Shown: in pieces, positions 10,425-21,425 of the stretch | How positions within the stretch are numbered: the first letter of the stretch is position 1 | How the letters are laid out: each line of letters opens with the position of its first letter | Assembly (NCBI GenBank): GCA_903813345.2 | Contig: CAIIXF020000004.1 | Span: forward strand, 17,841,513 to 17,905,512 | Direction: 5' to 3' | Origin: Owenia fusiformis | Taxonomy: Eukaryota; Annelida; Polychaeta; Sabellida; Oweniidae | DNA: 64,000 bases | Made by a program: the position numbers and the translations under genes | Notes under the pieces: generated by a model | The model's database searches: none | What the model was told of the DNA's origin: nothing | What the model saw: only the letters and a program-made list of their open reading frames with translations

Positions 10425-11184
10425 GCATGAGTAAGTGAAAAATGTTTATAATCATCACGCAGATGTGTAACTTTAAATTTCCAAATAATCCATACTTTTT
10501 ATTTCTGAAATTACTTTCAAGACCTCTGACTCAGTGACTGTGTAAGGTAGGCTATCAACAGATCAATATGATATATATGCCACTCCCAAAATGTCCAAAA
10601 TTTTTCTAAGCTTACAAAATGTGCATGATCTACATGATCTAACAAGTTCTAAATGTGTAATCTGTACATATTTTATTCCAAAATAGGGAGATTTGGTATT
10701 ATTGCAATCAATATTCAGAAAACATAGAACTCATACGGTGTTGCTAAAACAGTGAACATAACAAAAAATAAGTTTTTTCAAACCGGAAGTTCATGAATGG
10801 GTCATGTTTTCCTTGGTTACGACTTATAAGCGTTCCAGTTTAGTGAAAGTTGCACTTAAATATATTCTCGTCTTACCTTTTAATGAGCTGAATCCCTGGA
10901 AATGTTTGTCAATCCCATTAGAATCTTGAAAATATTACACTTCTTTTTTCTGATCAAATACTTGTTGTTGTAGCGGCCTCTTTTTCAAATTGGAACATGT
11001 ATGGCTGTTCTATCTTATTTCTTTCCTCCCCAATCAATATATTTTTCGTCGGCCCTTCCAGTTGTGTTATTTATTGATTTTAATATTCTAGCTATGGCCA
11101 ATATGGTACCTCTAGCAAACTGAAAACAATCTGCTTCTCCATTGACTCCTATGTTATTGTTAAATCACTTACACATTGCATTTT

Positions 11185-11964
11185 TTCTGTAAGATTGTTG
11201 ACAATCTGCAATCTGTTCTATACTTCTCTCTCAATGTTACAATGTGCAGATTGTTGCAATGTGTGCAATCTGAAATCTGGATTGTACAATCTGTTTTATA
11301 CTTCTCTCAGAATGGCCAACAATCTTAACAATGTTAGCAATGTTGCAATGTGCAGATTGTTGCAATGTGTGCCATCTGCAATCTTGATTGTGCAATCTGT
11401 TTTATACTTCTCTCAGAATGGCCAACAATCTCAACAATCTTAGCAATGTTGCAATGTGCAGATTGTTGCAATGTGTGCACTCTGCAATCTGGATTGTGCA
11501 ATATGTTTTATACTTCTCTCAGAATGGTCAACAATCTTAACAATGTTAGCAATGTTGCAATGTGCAGATTGTTGCAATGTGTGCAATCTGCAATCTGGAT
11601 TGTGCAATCTGTTTTATACTTCTCCTTTCAGAATGACCAATAATCTTAACAATGTTAGCAATGTTGCAATGTGCACATTGTTGCAATGTGTGCAAACTGC
11701 AATCTGGATTGTACAATCTGTTTTATACTTCTCTCAGAATGGACAACAATCTTCACAATCTTAGCAATGTTGCAATGTGCAGATTATTGCAAAGTGTGCA
11801 ATCTGCAATATAGATTGTGCAATCTGTTTTATACTTCTCCCCTCAGAATGACCAACAATCTTAACAATCTTAGCAATGCTGCAATGTATAGATTGTTGCA
11901 ATGTGTGCAAACTGCAATCTGGATTGTACAATCTGTTTTATACTTCTTGTCTCAAAATGGCCAA
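11185..11964. repeat. Satellite array, 107-bp unit, truncated by the gap
   Basis: At least seven head-to-tail units are present. The marker AATGTGCAGA recurs near 11241, 11348, 11453, 11559, 11668, 11774 and 11883, giving spacings of 105-109. The units are rich in GCAATGT/ACAATCT words that can pair with each other. The array runs straight into the N gap, so its true length is unknown. Confidence 0.9.
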
Positions 11965-12464
11965 NNNNNNNNNNNNNNNNNNNNNNNNNNNNNNNNNNNN
12001 NNNNNNNNNNNNNNNNNNNNNNNNNNNNNNNNNNNNNNNNNNNNNNNNNNNNNNNNNNNNNNNNNNNNNNNNNNNNNNNNNNNNNNNNNNNNNNNNNNNN
12101 NNNNNNNNNNNNNNNNNNNNNNNNNNNNNNNNNNNNNNNNNNNNNNNNNNNNNNNNNNNNNNNNNNNNNNNNNNNNNNNNNNNNNNNNNNNNNNNNNNNN
12201 NNNNNNNNNNNNNNNNNNNNNNNNNNNNNNNNNNNNNNNNNNNNNNNNNNNNNNNNNNNNNNNNNNNNNNNNNNNNNNNNNNNNNNNNNNNNNNNNNNNN
12301 NNNNNNNNNNNNNNNNNNNNNNNNNNNNNNNNNNNNNNNNNNNNNNNNNNNNNNNNNNNNNNNNNNNNNNNNNNNNNNNNNNNNNNNNNNNNNNNNNNNN
12401 NNNNNNNNNNNNNNNNNNNNNNNNNNNNNNNNNNNNNNNNNNNNNNNNNNNNNNNNNNNNNNNN
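11965..12464. other. Assembly gap, exactly 500 N
   Basis: A round-number run of N directly abuts the 107-bp satellite. It is probably a placeholder for collapsed repeat of unknown length. Confidence 0.95.
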
Positions 12465-13730
12465 ATCCAAAGTTTATTTATATTTTAAAAACAAAATTCC
12501 AATAAACAATTTCATAAGCCATACCACTACCCTTAAGGTAGTCTTTTCAGAGAAAATCACGAATATTACAGTACTTAAGAGATATTTGAATTAGTGGATC
12601 TTTATACACTGAAAGTCACTAAAATGTACTGCCATGCCATCTTTGTGACGTAAATAGAAATGTTTATACACTTCTAGATAACAGCATCGGCAAAACTGCC
12701 TTAATTCACGTCACCATACTAGTCAATGGGCAAAAGGGCAAACGCCTGATTTTTTATCTCGAGTTATGGATTTATATGGCCTCACTGGCCTATCTGAGGT
12801 TCTAAAGCTATGTCTAAGCTACATCTTGACACTAAACTCAATAGGGGCCAAACATCTACTTTTTAAAATAATTGGTCAATTGTGACACTACCCTCTCTCT
12901 GCCGACACAAATTTAAATTCACAAAAATGAAGGCAAAATTAATACGCCACTTGACTCGAAATTTTCCTTCAGATAACCCAAATAAACGCATTTTCAGAAG
13001 AAATGGCATGTTGTCATTGCAAAAAGATGACAACTGTGCCTACATACTAGCTTACTGACTCGTCATGTTCACAATTGTGTTGGGACTACATTTATTTTTG
13101 AATACTACTTTTTTCTATTCAGCGGAAGTGACGTATTAGGGCATTTTTGCCATCAATCTTACAAACCATTTCTTAAAGATAAAAGATACTCCATTTAACA
13201 TATCATGGCAATATAGTTTAAACCTCTACACAAAAATAGAATAAAAGTTGAAATAATTAATTTCAACATGCAAATAACATTCTAATTGTAATAACTAAGT
13301 TATAATATACACATATATACAAATCTGTCTAAATAGACTAAAATGCTGCCTGATAAATATTTCCACTGGTCGGTTTTAGGTTATTAAACTAGCCTATTCA
13401 AAAAATCACTTATTTTGGATTCCTGGAGTAGACAAAGCGTGCTGGTATTCCCTTGTATAACAGTATGAATACACAGTTATTTACAATGATGATATAATAT
13501 TTAAAATCTCAATAACCATATTCTTAATTAACATAATAAATTCAATACTTCAAAACTCAGACAATATATGTATATGATCTTCCCTCCCCCTCTACAAAAA
13601 ATAAATAAAACCAATTGCACAAAAAGAATACCTGCAAGATTCTTCTTCAAATATCAGTTCACATGTAACAAATCCTCAAAAAGTATTACATCATTTCCAA
13701 AGCAAATTAATGTACACATAATCACAAGAG
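12465..13730. other. No recognisable feature
   Basis: Unique-looking AT-rich sequence after the gap. I see no conserved coding segment, RNA gene or element ends. Confidence 0.4.
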
Positions 13731-13733
13731 CCA

Positions 13734-13994
13734 ATGAAAGCGCTTAATGTATTCAAAATTGCATCAAGGGTACTATCCCACATAAGGAACCAGATACTAA
13801 TAACAGAAATAGACCATGCCGATCTTCAAGCAGCCGTTTTACCCAGCAAACCAGAAGATGAGTTATACACATTTTTACTGACCTTTACAGAAAATATAAC
13901 AGTATATTTCACTGGTAAGGCTCAAAGAAACATCCCTATCTTGAAGAGTGTTGATGACGTTATTTTACAAACCCTAATGCAAAGGGTGAAAAAC
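13734..13994 (+). CDS. Open segment, possible exon, unrecognised
   Basis: An ATG-started frame of about 87 codons runs to the left end of the element at 13995, with a good internal donor GTAAGG at 13915. Residue composition is protein-like (for example SKPEDELYTFLLTFTE), but I recognise no family. If the element at 13995-14913 is removed with one TSD copy, the frame stays open to about 15090. On the opposite strand the segment right of the element also looks exon-like, so the coding strand is unresolved. Confidence 0.2.
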
Positions 13995-14913
13995 GGGTTT
14001 ATGTAAAACACCGACCGCCGACCACCGACCACCGACCAGTCACCCTCCACAGTTGGGTACATGTGGTCGGTGGTCGGCTGACGGTCTTTTACATAAAGAT
14101 GAAAAAATGCAAAATTAGAAGTAAAACTAAAACTGGGAATCCAATGACTATAGTACCTTTACTAGGTCGTGATTTAAAAACGTATAATTAATCATTTCAA
14201 ATCACGATGAAAACGTTACATCGTCGTGGTGTGTAATGTCATATTTTTAAGTGATGTTTCAGTTGTTAGAAGACCAATTTCATCCTGGTTAGTCACTTTG
14301 GAAAAAACGCACGTAACATTGCATTAAGTTCATTCATATGAAACGCAATAACAAAAACACACAAACATCGTCGATGTTGACGTCGTAACGTTATGTTTGA
14401 TTTCTCAGTTGTTAAACGTCAACTGGTAAAAACTACATTTGATATGACAAAAAAAGCTTTCTAATGGTGTACTGAAATGGTAAGTCACTTTTAATCCCGA
14501 TAAGAGAACGCATGTAATATCGTGTTCAGTATTCAGTAGGCTATGACGATAACAAATTTGTTTCGAAATTGTTAAATTTCAGTAAAAAATTAGGATAGAT
14601 TCCAGTAGAAACGATAGGTTGGTTAATGATAGGTTAGGACCTAAGGCAGGACAATTAATCGAGAGGAGACGGTCATGCCCAATTTGTTTGCTTGCCATTC
14701 GTTGCAAGGTACAAAATCGGTAAAAACCGTTGCCTAGTCCCAACGATTGACATTCAAAATCAAATTATTAATATTTTAAGGCTACAAATATGTTCGGTCT
14801 TTTACATGATATGGTCGGTCTTTTACACTTTTTCTTCAAACCCTGTTTTGAGGCTACCAGTGGAAAACACCGACCGGTCGGTGGTCGGTGGGTTCTGTCT
14901 TTTGCGTAAACCC
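13995..14913. mobile_element. DNA element with 9-bp TSD and GACCGACC-rich ends
   Basis: Inverted ends GGGTTTATGTAAAACAC and GGGTTTACGCAAAAGAC (reverse strand) bound a 919-bp insert. The nine bases GTGAAAAAC are repeated on both sides (13986-13994 and 14914-14922). Subterminal CCGACCACCGACC clusters occur at both ends in opposite orientation. No transposase is encoded. It is a second 9-bp-TSD element besides the one at 6073, with unrelated ends. Confidence 0.8.
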
Positions 14914-14922
14914 GTGAAAAAC

Positions 14923-15045
14923 CGTTGCATCGGTCAGCTAAATTTCCTAAAATGGTCAGTGCTAACTGGACGTCATCAATGCACTCTGAACTCTTCAAGA
15001 GAATGCAAGAGAGCCCGCTTATTAGTTTGCACAAAGATTTTACAT
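14923..15045 (-). CDS. Possible exon, unrecognised
   Basis: Read on the minus strand, a strong acceptor (TTCCCTGCTGCAG) precedes an open Leu-rich helical-looking segment with SLCKLISGLSCILLKSSEC and ALTILGNLADRCN. It is reminiscent of an armadillo or HEAT-type helix, but I cannot assign it. The frame runs into the right end of the element at 14913. No neighbouring exon was found. Confidence 0.22.
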
Positions 15046-15125
15046 CTGCAGCAGGGAACACACATTTTTAAGGAACAAATGAAAACCTAGATTTAAAATT
15101 AAAATTAACAAGGCACAGACATGAA

Positions 15126-16362
15126 CAATATCGTACCTAAAACACAGCAGTGTGACAGTGAAGAATTTAGGACAGAAAATCCAAAATGGCCACCTTAAAA
15201 TTTACCCAGAATTCCCAAAAACTAATCAGTTCTTAACTTTGATACGTAGAAACATCCCTGAAAATTTCAGATGAATCCATCAAATGGTTTGGCTGGAAAC
15301 CTGTAGACAAGTCTTGAAAGTGAAGATTTTAGGACGGAAAATCCAAAATGGCCACCTTAAAATTAACCCAGAATGCCCAAAAACTAATCAGTTGTTAACT
15401 TTGATATGTAGAAACATCCCTGTAAATTTCAAATGAATCCGTCAAATGGTTTGGCTGGAAACCTGTAGACAAGTCTTGAAAGTGAAGATTTTAGGACGGA
15501 AAATCCAAAATGGCCACCTTAAATTTTACCCAGAATGCCAAAAAACTAATCAGTTCTTAACTTTGATACGTAGAAACATCCCTGAAAATTTCAGATGAAT
15601 CCGTCAAATGGTTTGGCTGGAAACCTGTAGACAAGTCTTGAAAGTGAAGATTTTAGGACGGAAAATCCAAAATGGCCACCTTTAAATTTACCTAGAATGC
15701 CCAAAAACTAATCAGTTGTTAACTTTGATATGTAGAAACATCCCTGTAAATTTCAAATGAATCCGTCAAATGGTTTGCCTGGAAACCTGTAGACAAGTCT
15801 TGAAAGTGGAGATTTTAGGACGGAAAATCCAAAATGGCCACCTTAAATTTTACCCAGATTGCCAAAAAACTAATCAGTTCTTAACTTTGATATGTAGAAA
15901 CATCCCTGAAAATTTCAGATGAATCCGTCAAATGGTTTGGCTGAAAACCTGTAGACAAGTCTTGAAAGTGAAGATTTTAGGACGGAAAATCCAAAATGGC
16001 CACCTTAAAATTTACCCAGAATGCCCAAAAACTAATCAGTTCTTAACTTTGATACATGTACGTAGAAACATTCCTGAAAATTTCAGATGAATCCGTCAAA
16101 TGGTTTGGCTGGAAACCTGTAGACAAGTCTTGAAAGTAAAGATTTTAGGACGGAAAATCCAAAATGGCCACCTTAAAATTTACCCAGAATGCCCAAAAAC
16201 TAATCAGTTCTTAACTTTAATACGTAGAAACATTCCTGAAAATTTCAGATGAATCTGTCAAATGGTTTGGCTGGAAACCTGTAGACAAGCTGAAAAGTGA
16301 GACGCCCGCCGCCCGCCGCCCGCCCGCCGCCCGCCCGTCAAGCTGACGACAATATCGTACCT
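15126..16362. repeat. 162-bp tandem array bracketed by direct repeats
   Basis: Seven units lie at 15146-16293. The marker CCAAAATGGCCACCTT starts at 15181, 15343, 15505, 15667, 15829, 15991 and 16159, so the period is 162 except for one 6-bp insertion. The array ends in a GC-rich run of CCGCC/CCCG words (16301-16337). The 13-mer CAATATCGTACCT occurs directly outside both ends (15126-15138 and 16350-16362); after the right copy, GTACC-TTTATTA-GGTAC forms a small hairpin. It may be a transposon with an internal array. Confidence 0.85.
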
Positions 16363-16379
16363 TTATTAGGTACGATAAA

Positions 16380-18140
16380 AAACAAATGTCAAAAGGATTT
16401 AATACAATTAGTTACACAGACATCCAACAAAGAATTTCTCAACATGCATGACGTTTAATCTGATCTTTAATGCATCTCTCAGAGAGCATAGATGGAAGGA
16501 AAGGCGTGGCCTATCTCTAAGAACTATGACGCGGTATCGCCGCCAGAACCGCGCGAATTTTACAGTTGCGCGATCATAATCAACCAATAGAAAGCGATAA
16601 TTTATTCGCGCGATTGTTTCTCAAGTCTCAACTTCGCCCGACTTAAATTAACCATTTTTTCAAAAGAATGCCACCATTTTGATTAGAAGTCCGAAATATT
16701 CGATTCAACCACTAGATCTTCTTATTCGTTGATCTAATTGCTTGTAGGGGTGCCGAATATACCAATACGCGATAACGTTTAATTTCGTTCAGTTTAGCTG
16801 CCTCCCGTTTGAAGAGCTCTCATGTATGGTACAACTACGTTTAAATCCGGGTTCTTTCCCATTGGATTACACAGTGGTGCTATTTTCAATGCCGCACTGC
16901 GCCTCTATTAAACATTTATCTAGAGTTTCATTTGCACAAACGATATGTACGTATGTAATTAAGATATATGACAAAGCTTTTTGAACTATAATCCCCAAAT
17001 CCGAAGAAATCTGTAGATGAAAATGCCGTCCAATTCCAGTGACGTCACTGATATCCCAGAAAGTGCTCAGACGCCATCGAAGATCGAAAAAATATAAATA
17101 ATATTACTTTGAATCTCCGAATATCTTTCTGATTATTGAATAGATTGGATTATATAACTGTGCTTGAGGGCTGATGGAAGATTAGAAGCTGAGAAACGTT
17201 CAGAGTAATCGACTCGTTCGGTGGGCCAATGAAAATTTGTCCCTTCCAAAGCGATGCATCATGGGAGATATTTATGTAAATTACCACCTGAACTCTTATC
17301 GCGAATAGGAGTATTGAAGCAGTTTATTAGAGGAGTTCGGCGAACAGTTCATAATGCAGCTAGAACCGTTGAAAACGGCAGTTTGGACATAAGTAATGAT
17401 ATTTACAAGTCTGCCTATCCATAGTACCCATCACAAAATCTTTAATTAAATATGTAGTTAACCAATATTCATTAGTCGTGTTATTTGGTTTTGACTTTCT
17501 CCATTTGCTCAACTATTTATTCGGAAATATTACCAACATTTGAAAATACAATCATGTGGCTTAAAAATAGTTAGGTGAATTTAGTTTTGTAAATATTTAA
17601 CATTGTAATTAATCATACGCATGGGATTGCAATCCACTGGATATTGTTCCAGGTTTATACTAGTACCACTTTTTGCAGAGAGTATGGACGGGAATTTTAG
17701 ATTATGGTAGATAACAATATTGAAGACAAATGGCAAAAGAATCTATTAAATATGATCTTAATCTCCCTTTATCCCATTTATAACACAACTGAAATAATTG
17801 AATAAATTTTCTTAAGCCCTTGTGGTCGGGGTACTAAACTTGAAATTCCTTAGGTTAATTCGAGGAAAGTTTCTAATGATGCATTAATGACCCCGTTCAA
17901 GTCATCCCTTGCAAAAATCAACCAAAACAACATAAACAGAATTATGTCTAACATTAAAAGAGCAATAAACAAAATTTAATAATATCAAATTCTGCCAATT
18001 TTTCTTTTATATCTCTTGAACTGAAAAAAACTTTTAAATGTTTATCTTTACAATAAGTTCCAACTGAGACAAGGCATCATGAGCCGATTTAGAAAAGCGA
18101 AAGGGCAAAACCAATTAAACACTGCGTCAGTGAGCGTTCT
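16380..18140. other. No recognisable gene; one relatively CpG-rich stretch
   Basis: Between about 16500 and 17340 the sequence has more CG dinucleotides and CCAAT-like words than its surroundings, so it could be a promoter. I found no exon tied to it. Confidence 0.25.
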
Positions 18141-18150
18141 ACACTGCATC

Positions 18151-18310
18151 AAATGTGGAATTTCTAGTAATTTCTAGACGTGCTTAGTCGGTCTAGAAAC
18201 TCCGTGTATCTAGAGATTTCTAGGCGTGCTTAGACGTGCTTAGAGCTGGCGTGGACAGAGCGTGACTAGAGTCTAGAAATCTCTAAGCACGCCGTGGTTA
18301 GACACAAGAC
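18151..18310. mobile_element. Fragment related to the element at 32375
   Basis: It begins CACTGCATCAAATGTGGAAT and carries several TCTAGACGTGCTTAG words in both orientations, exactly as in the longer element at 32375-33313. The matching right end is absent, so this is a truncated copy. Confidence 0.6.
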
Positions 18311-18589
18311 AAAATTAGTCGTTATTAAATTGCCATGTGAGATTTTGCGCTATATATGGAAACTTTTAAATTATAATTTACCGCACGTGTTAATATTTCG
18401 TGTTTTGCTTAAATTAGCTAAATATGGGATATCAAATTAAAAAGAGTATGTTTTCACTTTATATCTGACTTGAGTCACGAAAAGTACATCGCAACATGGC
18501 TTCTTAATTGTTAACTTGTTATAAATTAAGAGGGTCTGTTTAAATGGGTATTTCCACTAATCAACACCCATTATTTCGCATTGACAAGT

Positions 18590-18900
18590 ACCAGGGCCGA
18601 ATCCAGCATTTGCTAAGGGGATGACTTTTGAATTATTCCAGGGGTGAGGTCACATTTGATATTTGCTCAAAATGGTGAAAGAATTATTGGCCAGGGGATA
18701 CAGTATTATTTTAAACTAGACATCTAGTATATCGGCGAGGGGGGGGGGGCTAACTTATTCCAGGGGTGGGGTCACATTTGATATTTGTTCAAAAATCACA
18801 CGAAAACTGCTAAAAATGGGGAAAGAATAATTGGCCGGTGGATGCAGTATTATTTTAAACAATACATTACTGTCGGCGAAGGGGAGGGAGCTAACATATA
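18590..18900. repeat. Two-unit tandem repeat
   Basis: Blocks such as TTATTCCAGGGGTG, TCACATTTGATATTTG and ATTATTTTAAAC occur twice at a spacing of about 120-165 bp, with G-runs between the units. Confidence 0.6.
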
Positions 18901-19947
18901 GTTGAAATTACAGAATACGCTACCTTAATTTTTGATGATCTATAAACATAATCTTGTTATAAACAACTACTGATTTATATATGTGAACGGATATTTGTAA
19001 ATTTGGTTTAAAAAGAAACTGAATATAGGGTAAAAATGAGGGAGACACGGACGTCGGAAGAGTGGGGATAAAATCTAATCAACACTAAGCTGAGACAGAA
19101 TGAGAATCATATGTCTGGACTCACAAGATTTTCATAAACATATTTGTTGATTGCTCACGAAAACAAAAACAAATTTCAGGGTTCATTGGCATCACACAAT
19201 ATTTGCAAAATGGGGGAGTGCATTTTCCAAGGATTTAAAACAATGCTTTACTTTAAATGTCGCCCCTCATACTAGCATACGCTTTAACTATCAGATTCAG
19301 TAGCACCCTTGATATATTAATACATAGTTTTCTTGTACCCCTTTTCAAAAATACAACGAACTAAATACATAGTAATAATGATCTTGTAATTGATTTCTTT
19401 GATCTGTAATCTAGATCACACAATAACTAATTAACTGTTTGATTGCGTTTTTGCTTCTTCAAAGACGGGATATCCCAAAATTACCTTGATTACAGCATTA
19501 CGCTTGAAAGAGAGTCCATGATTGCAGTCTACATTGTCTATGGGCTATTTTTAATTCTTCGTTATTTTAGTTGTGTATCTTTGAATCTGATTATCATATA
19601 CAATTAACTTTAACCAATTTTACCCGTTTTTTGAACTTCAAAACTGTTACATACATATTGGTGGTCCCTAATCATATTCGGACCAAAAACAAATAACATA
19701 ATTAAAACTGGAAAACATACAATACATATTCATCATCTCATCTATCTCCCGGTAATCTTTATGCCTTGAGCCACTCCCCCCCCCTCCTTACAGATACTTT
19801 AAATACACTTATTTTTACGCTACTTAATTTGACGAATTTGCACAATTTCAAATATTGGCGGCTATTTAATTTGGCGGAATCAGGACTGAAGTTTAATTTT
19901 TGTCTATGTTTATGCATGGGCTATCAAAAGATTCTCTTGAAAGCCCA

Positions 19948-20100
19948 TGGTTTATGTCATTAGGACGGGTATTTACTAAGATATTTTCTGTATTTCTTTT
20001 GGAATAATGTATGACATGTTGATGACATGCTCAGTTGACAGGAAAAGGGCCCCACAAGTTTAATTTCTGAAGTGCATTTGACAAAAATTCCAAACTGAAA
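19948..20100 (+). repeat. Dispersed repeat R2, copy 2
   Basis: The plus-strand partner of 8008-8160. The frame at 20102-20386 just beyond it shows no family features. Confidence 0.6.
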
Positions 20101-20774
20101 TTTGACGGATTTTAATTTGGCGGATTTTCTGACTTCGTCAATCCGTCTAATTAAAACGGGAGCCAGATTAAGTATCTTCAGTTACATCAATATTATTTTG
20201 TATCTATCTGACATTATAATTTCGAAGAGAGATTCTCCCGGGGACATTCGGGATTTCGAACATAATAAACTTAATTTGAAATTGAATCCGAAATTCTGTC
20301 AGAATGGAATACATGGACCTGGTTACATGGTTTATCTTATTCTAAATAGACAAATAAGATCGCAGGGGCAGGAAACTCACCCGTAGTTGACAGTTTGTTC
20401 ATATAAAAGGCATTTGCATTAATCCTTTTGATAACTTTCTTTCGTAGTTGGTCCCTTGACCCGAAACATTCTGGCTACAACAATACAATTGAATTTAGAG
20501 AAAAAATTGTGACTAATTGAGGAAAATGTAAATATACAATTACAATTCAATACATAATTTGCACGATCGAGTCTTAGATTTGAATGAATTAAAATGACGT
20601 AAAGAATAAGTGATTAATTATTCGTATTGATCTTGCTATATTTTACCAAATATAGTACATTTCTACCTTATTTCTCATCTTGTTTTTCCTTACTATGTAT
20701 TATGTGCAAGTGGTATCTTGGTATATAATACTCAGTACCGCACCTTGCTAATTGATCTCTCATCCAGTTGTTTT

Positions 20775-21025
20775 TCACCAGTGTGGAGCATGTTCCATCT
20801 TACTGTTTTATTATATCAAATACAGTCTTTGCCACTTGATCTTTCAATTTGATCTCTTATCTCGTGCTTCACCATTGTGGAGCATGTTCCTTTTTACTGT
20901 ATCTCTATAACAATTACAATACGTTGCTTCATCAGATCTCTCATCTTATTCCACACCAGTGTGGAGTATGTCCCATCTAACTGTATTTTAGCAAATACAA
21001 TCAGTGTGGACTATGCTTTATCTTG
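20775..21025 (+). promoter_or_regulatory. LINE 5' UTR repeats
   Basis: The block GTGTGGAGCATGTTCCATCT and diverged versions recur near 20781, 20876, 20960 and 21003, spaced roughly 85-95 bp and then about 43 bp. Tandem repeats in a LINE 5' UTR commonly carry the internal promoter; that role is inferred here. Confidence 0.5.
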
Positions 21026-21425
21026 CAATATATGATTATACTTTGATCTCCCATTTTGTATTGTTTTTACCAGGGAGTACTAATTTGAGACATAATATTT
21101 ACAGTACTGTGTGTATATAGAATTTACTTAATGCAATTTATTCTTACTGTTAAAGTATGGAAGCAGCTTCATTCCAGTGTCTGACTTACTAAGCATACAA
21201 TGATAAGAACTCTCAATATCTTTGACATGAAAACTGAAATAGGCATTTGGGGTTCATTTTTCATACATCTTTTATTCTTGTGTCTAGTCAACTCTCCAGT
21301 GAGGGATGGTATAGGTTAAAGGTGCAGGTATAACATTGCAATTATGGAGGGCCCGTATAGGATCCTACAACAGTTCTACTTATGCCCCTTCATCCAAACT
21401 TAAGACAGACTTCACCCCAACTAAT

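Noticed and set aside
11195-11964. Several overlapping open frames encoding repeated CNLQSGLCNLFYTS-like peptides
   Set aside because: They are read through the 107-bp satellite in different frames and into the N gap; no evidence of protein coding.
11185-16293. Regular direct repeats that might suggest a CRISPR array
   Set aside because: Units are contiguous satellites without variable spacers, in a eukaryotic genome.
16835-16860. Possible tRNA B-box-like sequence (ATCCGGGTTC)
   Set aside because: No A box at the right distance and no cloverleaf could be drawn.
20102-20386. 94-residue open frame
   Set aside because: AT-rich frame next to a dispersed repeat, without family features or splice signals.
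21336-21425. Upstream extension of the LINE ORF
   Set aside because: It has only a TTG start; the first in-frame ATG is at 21426, which is used instead.
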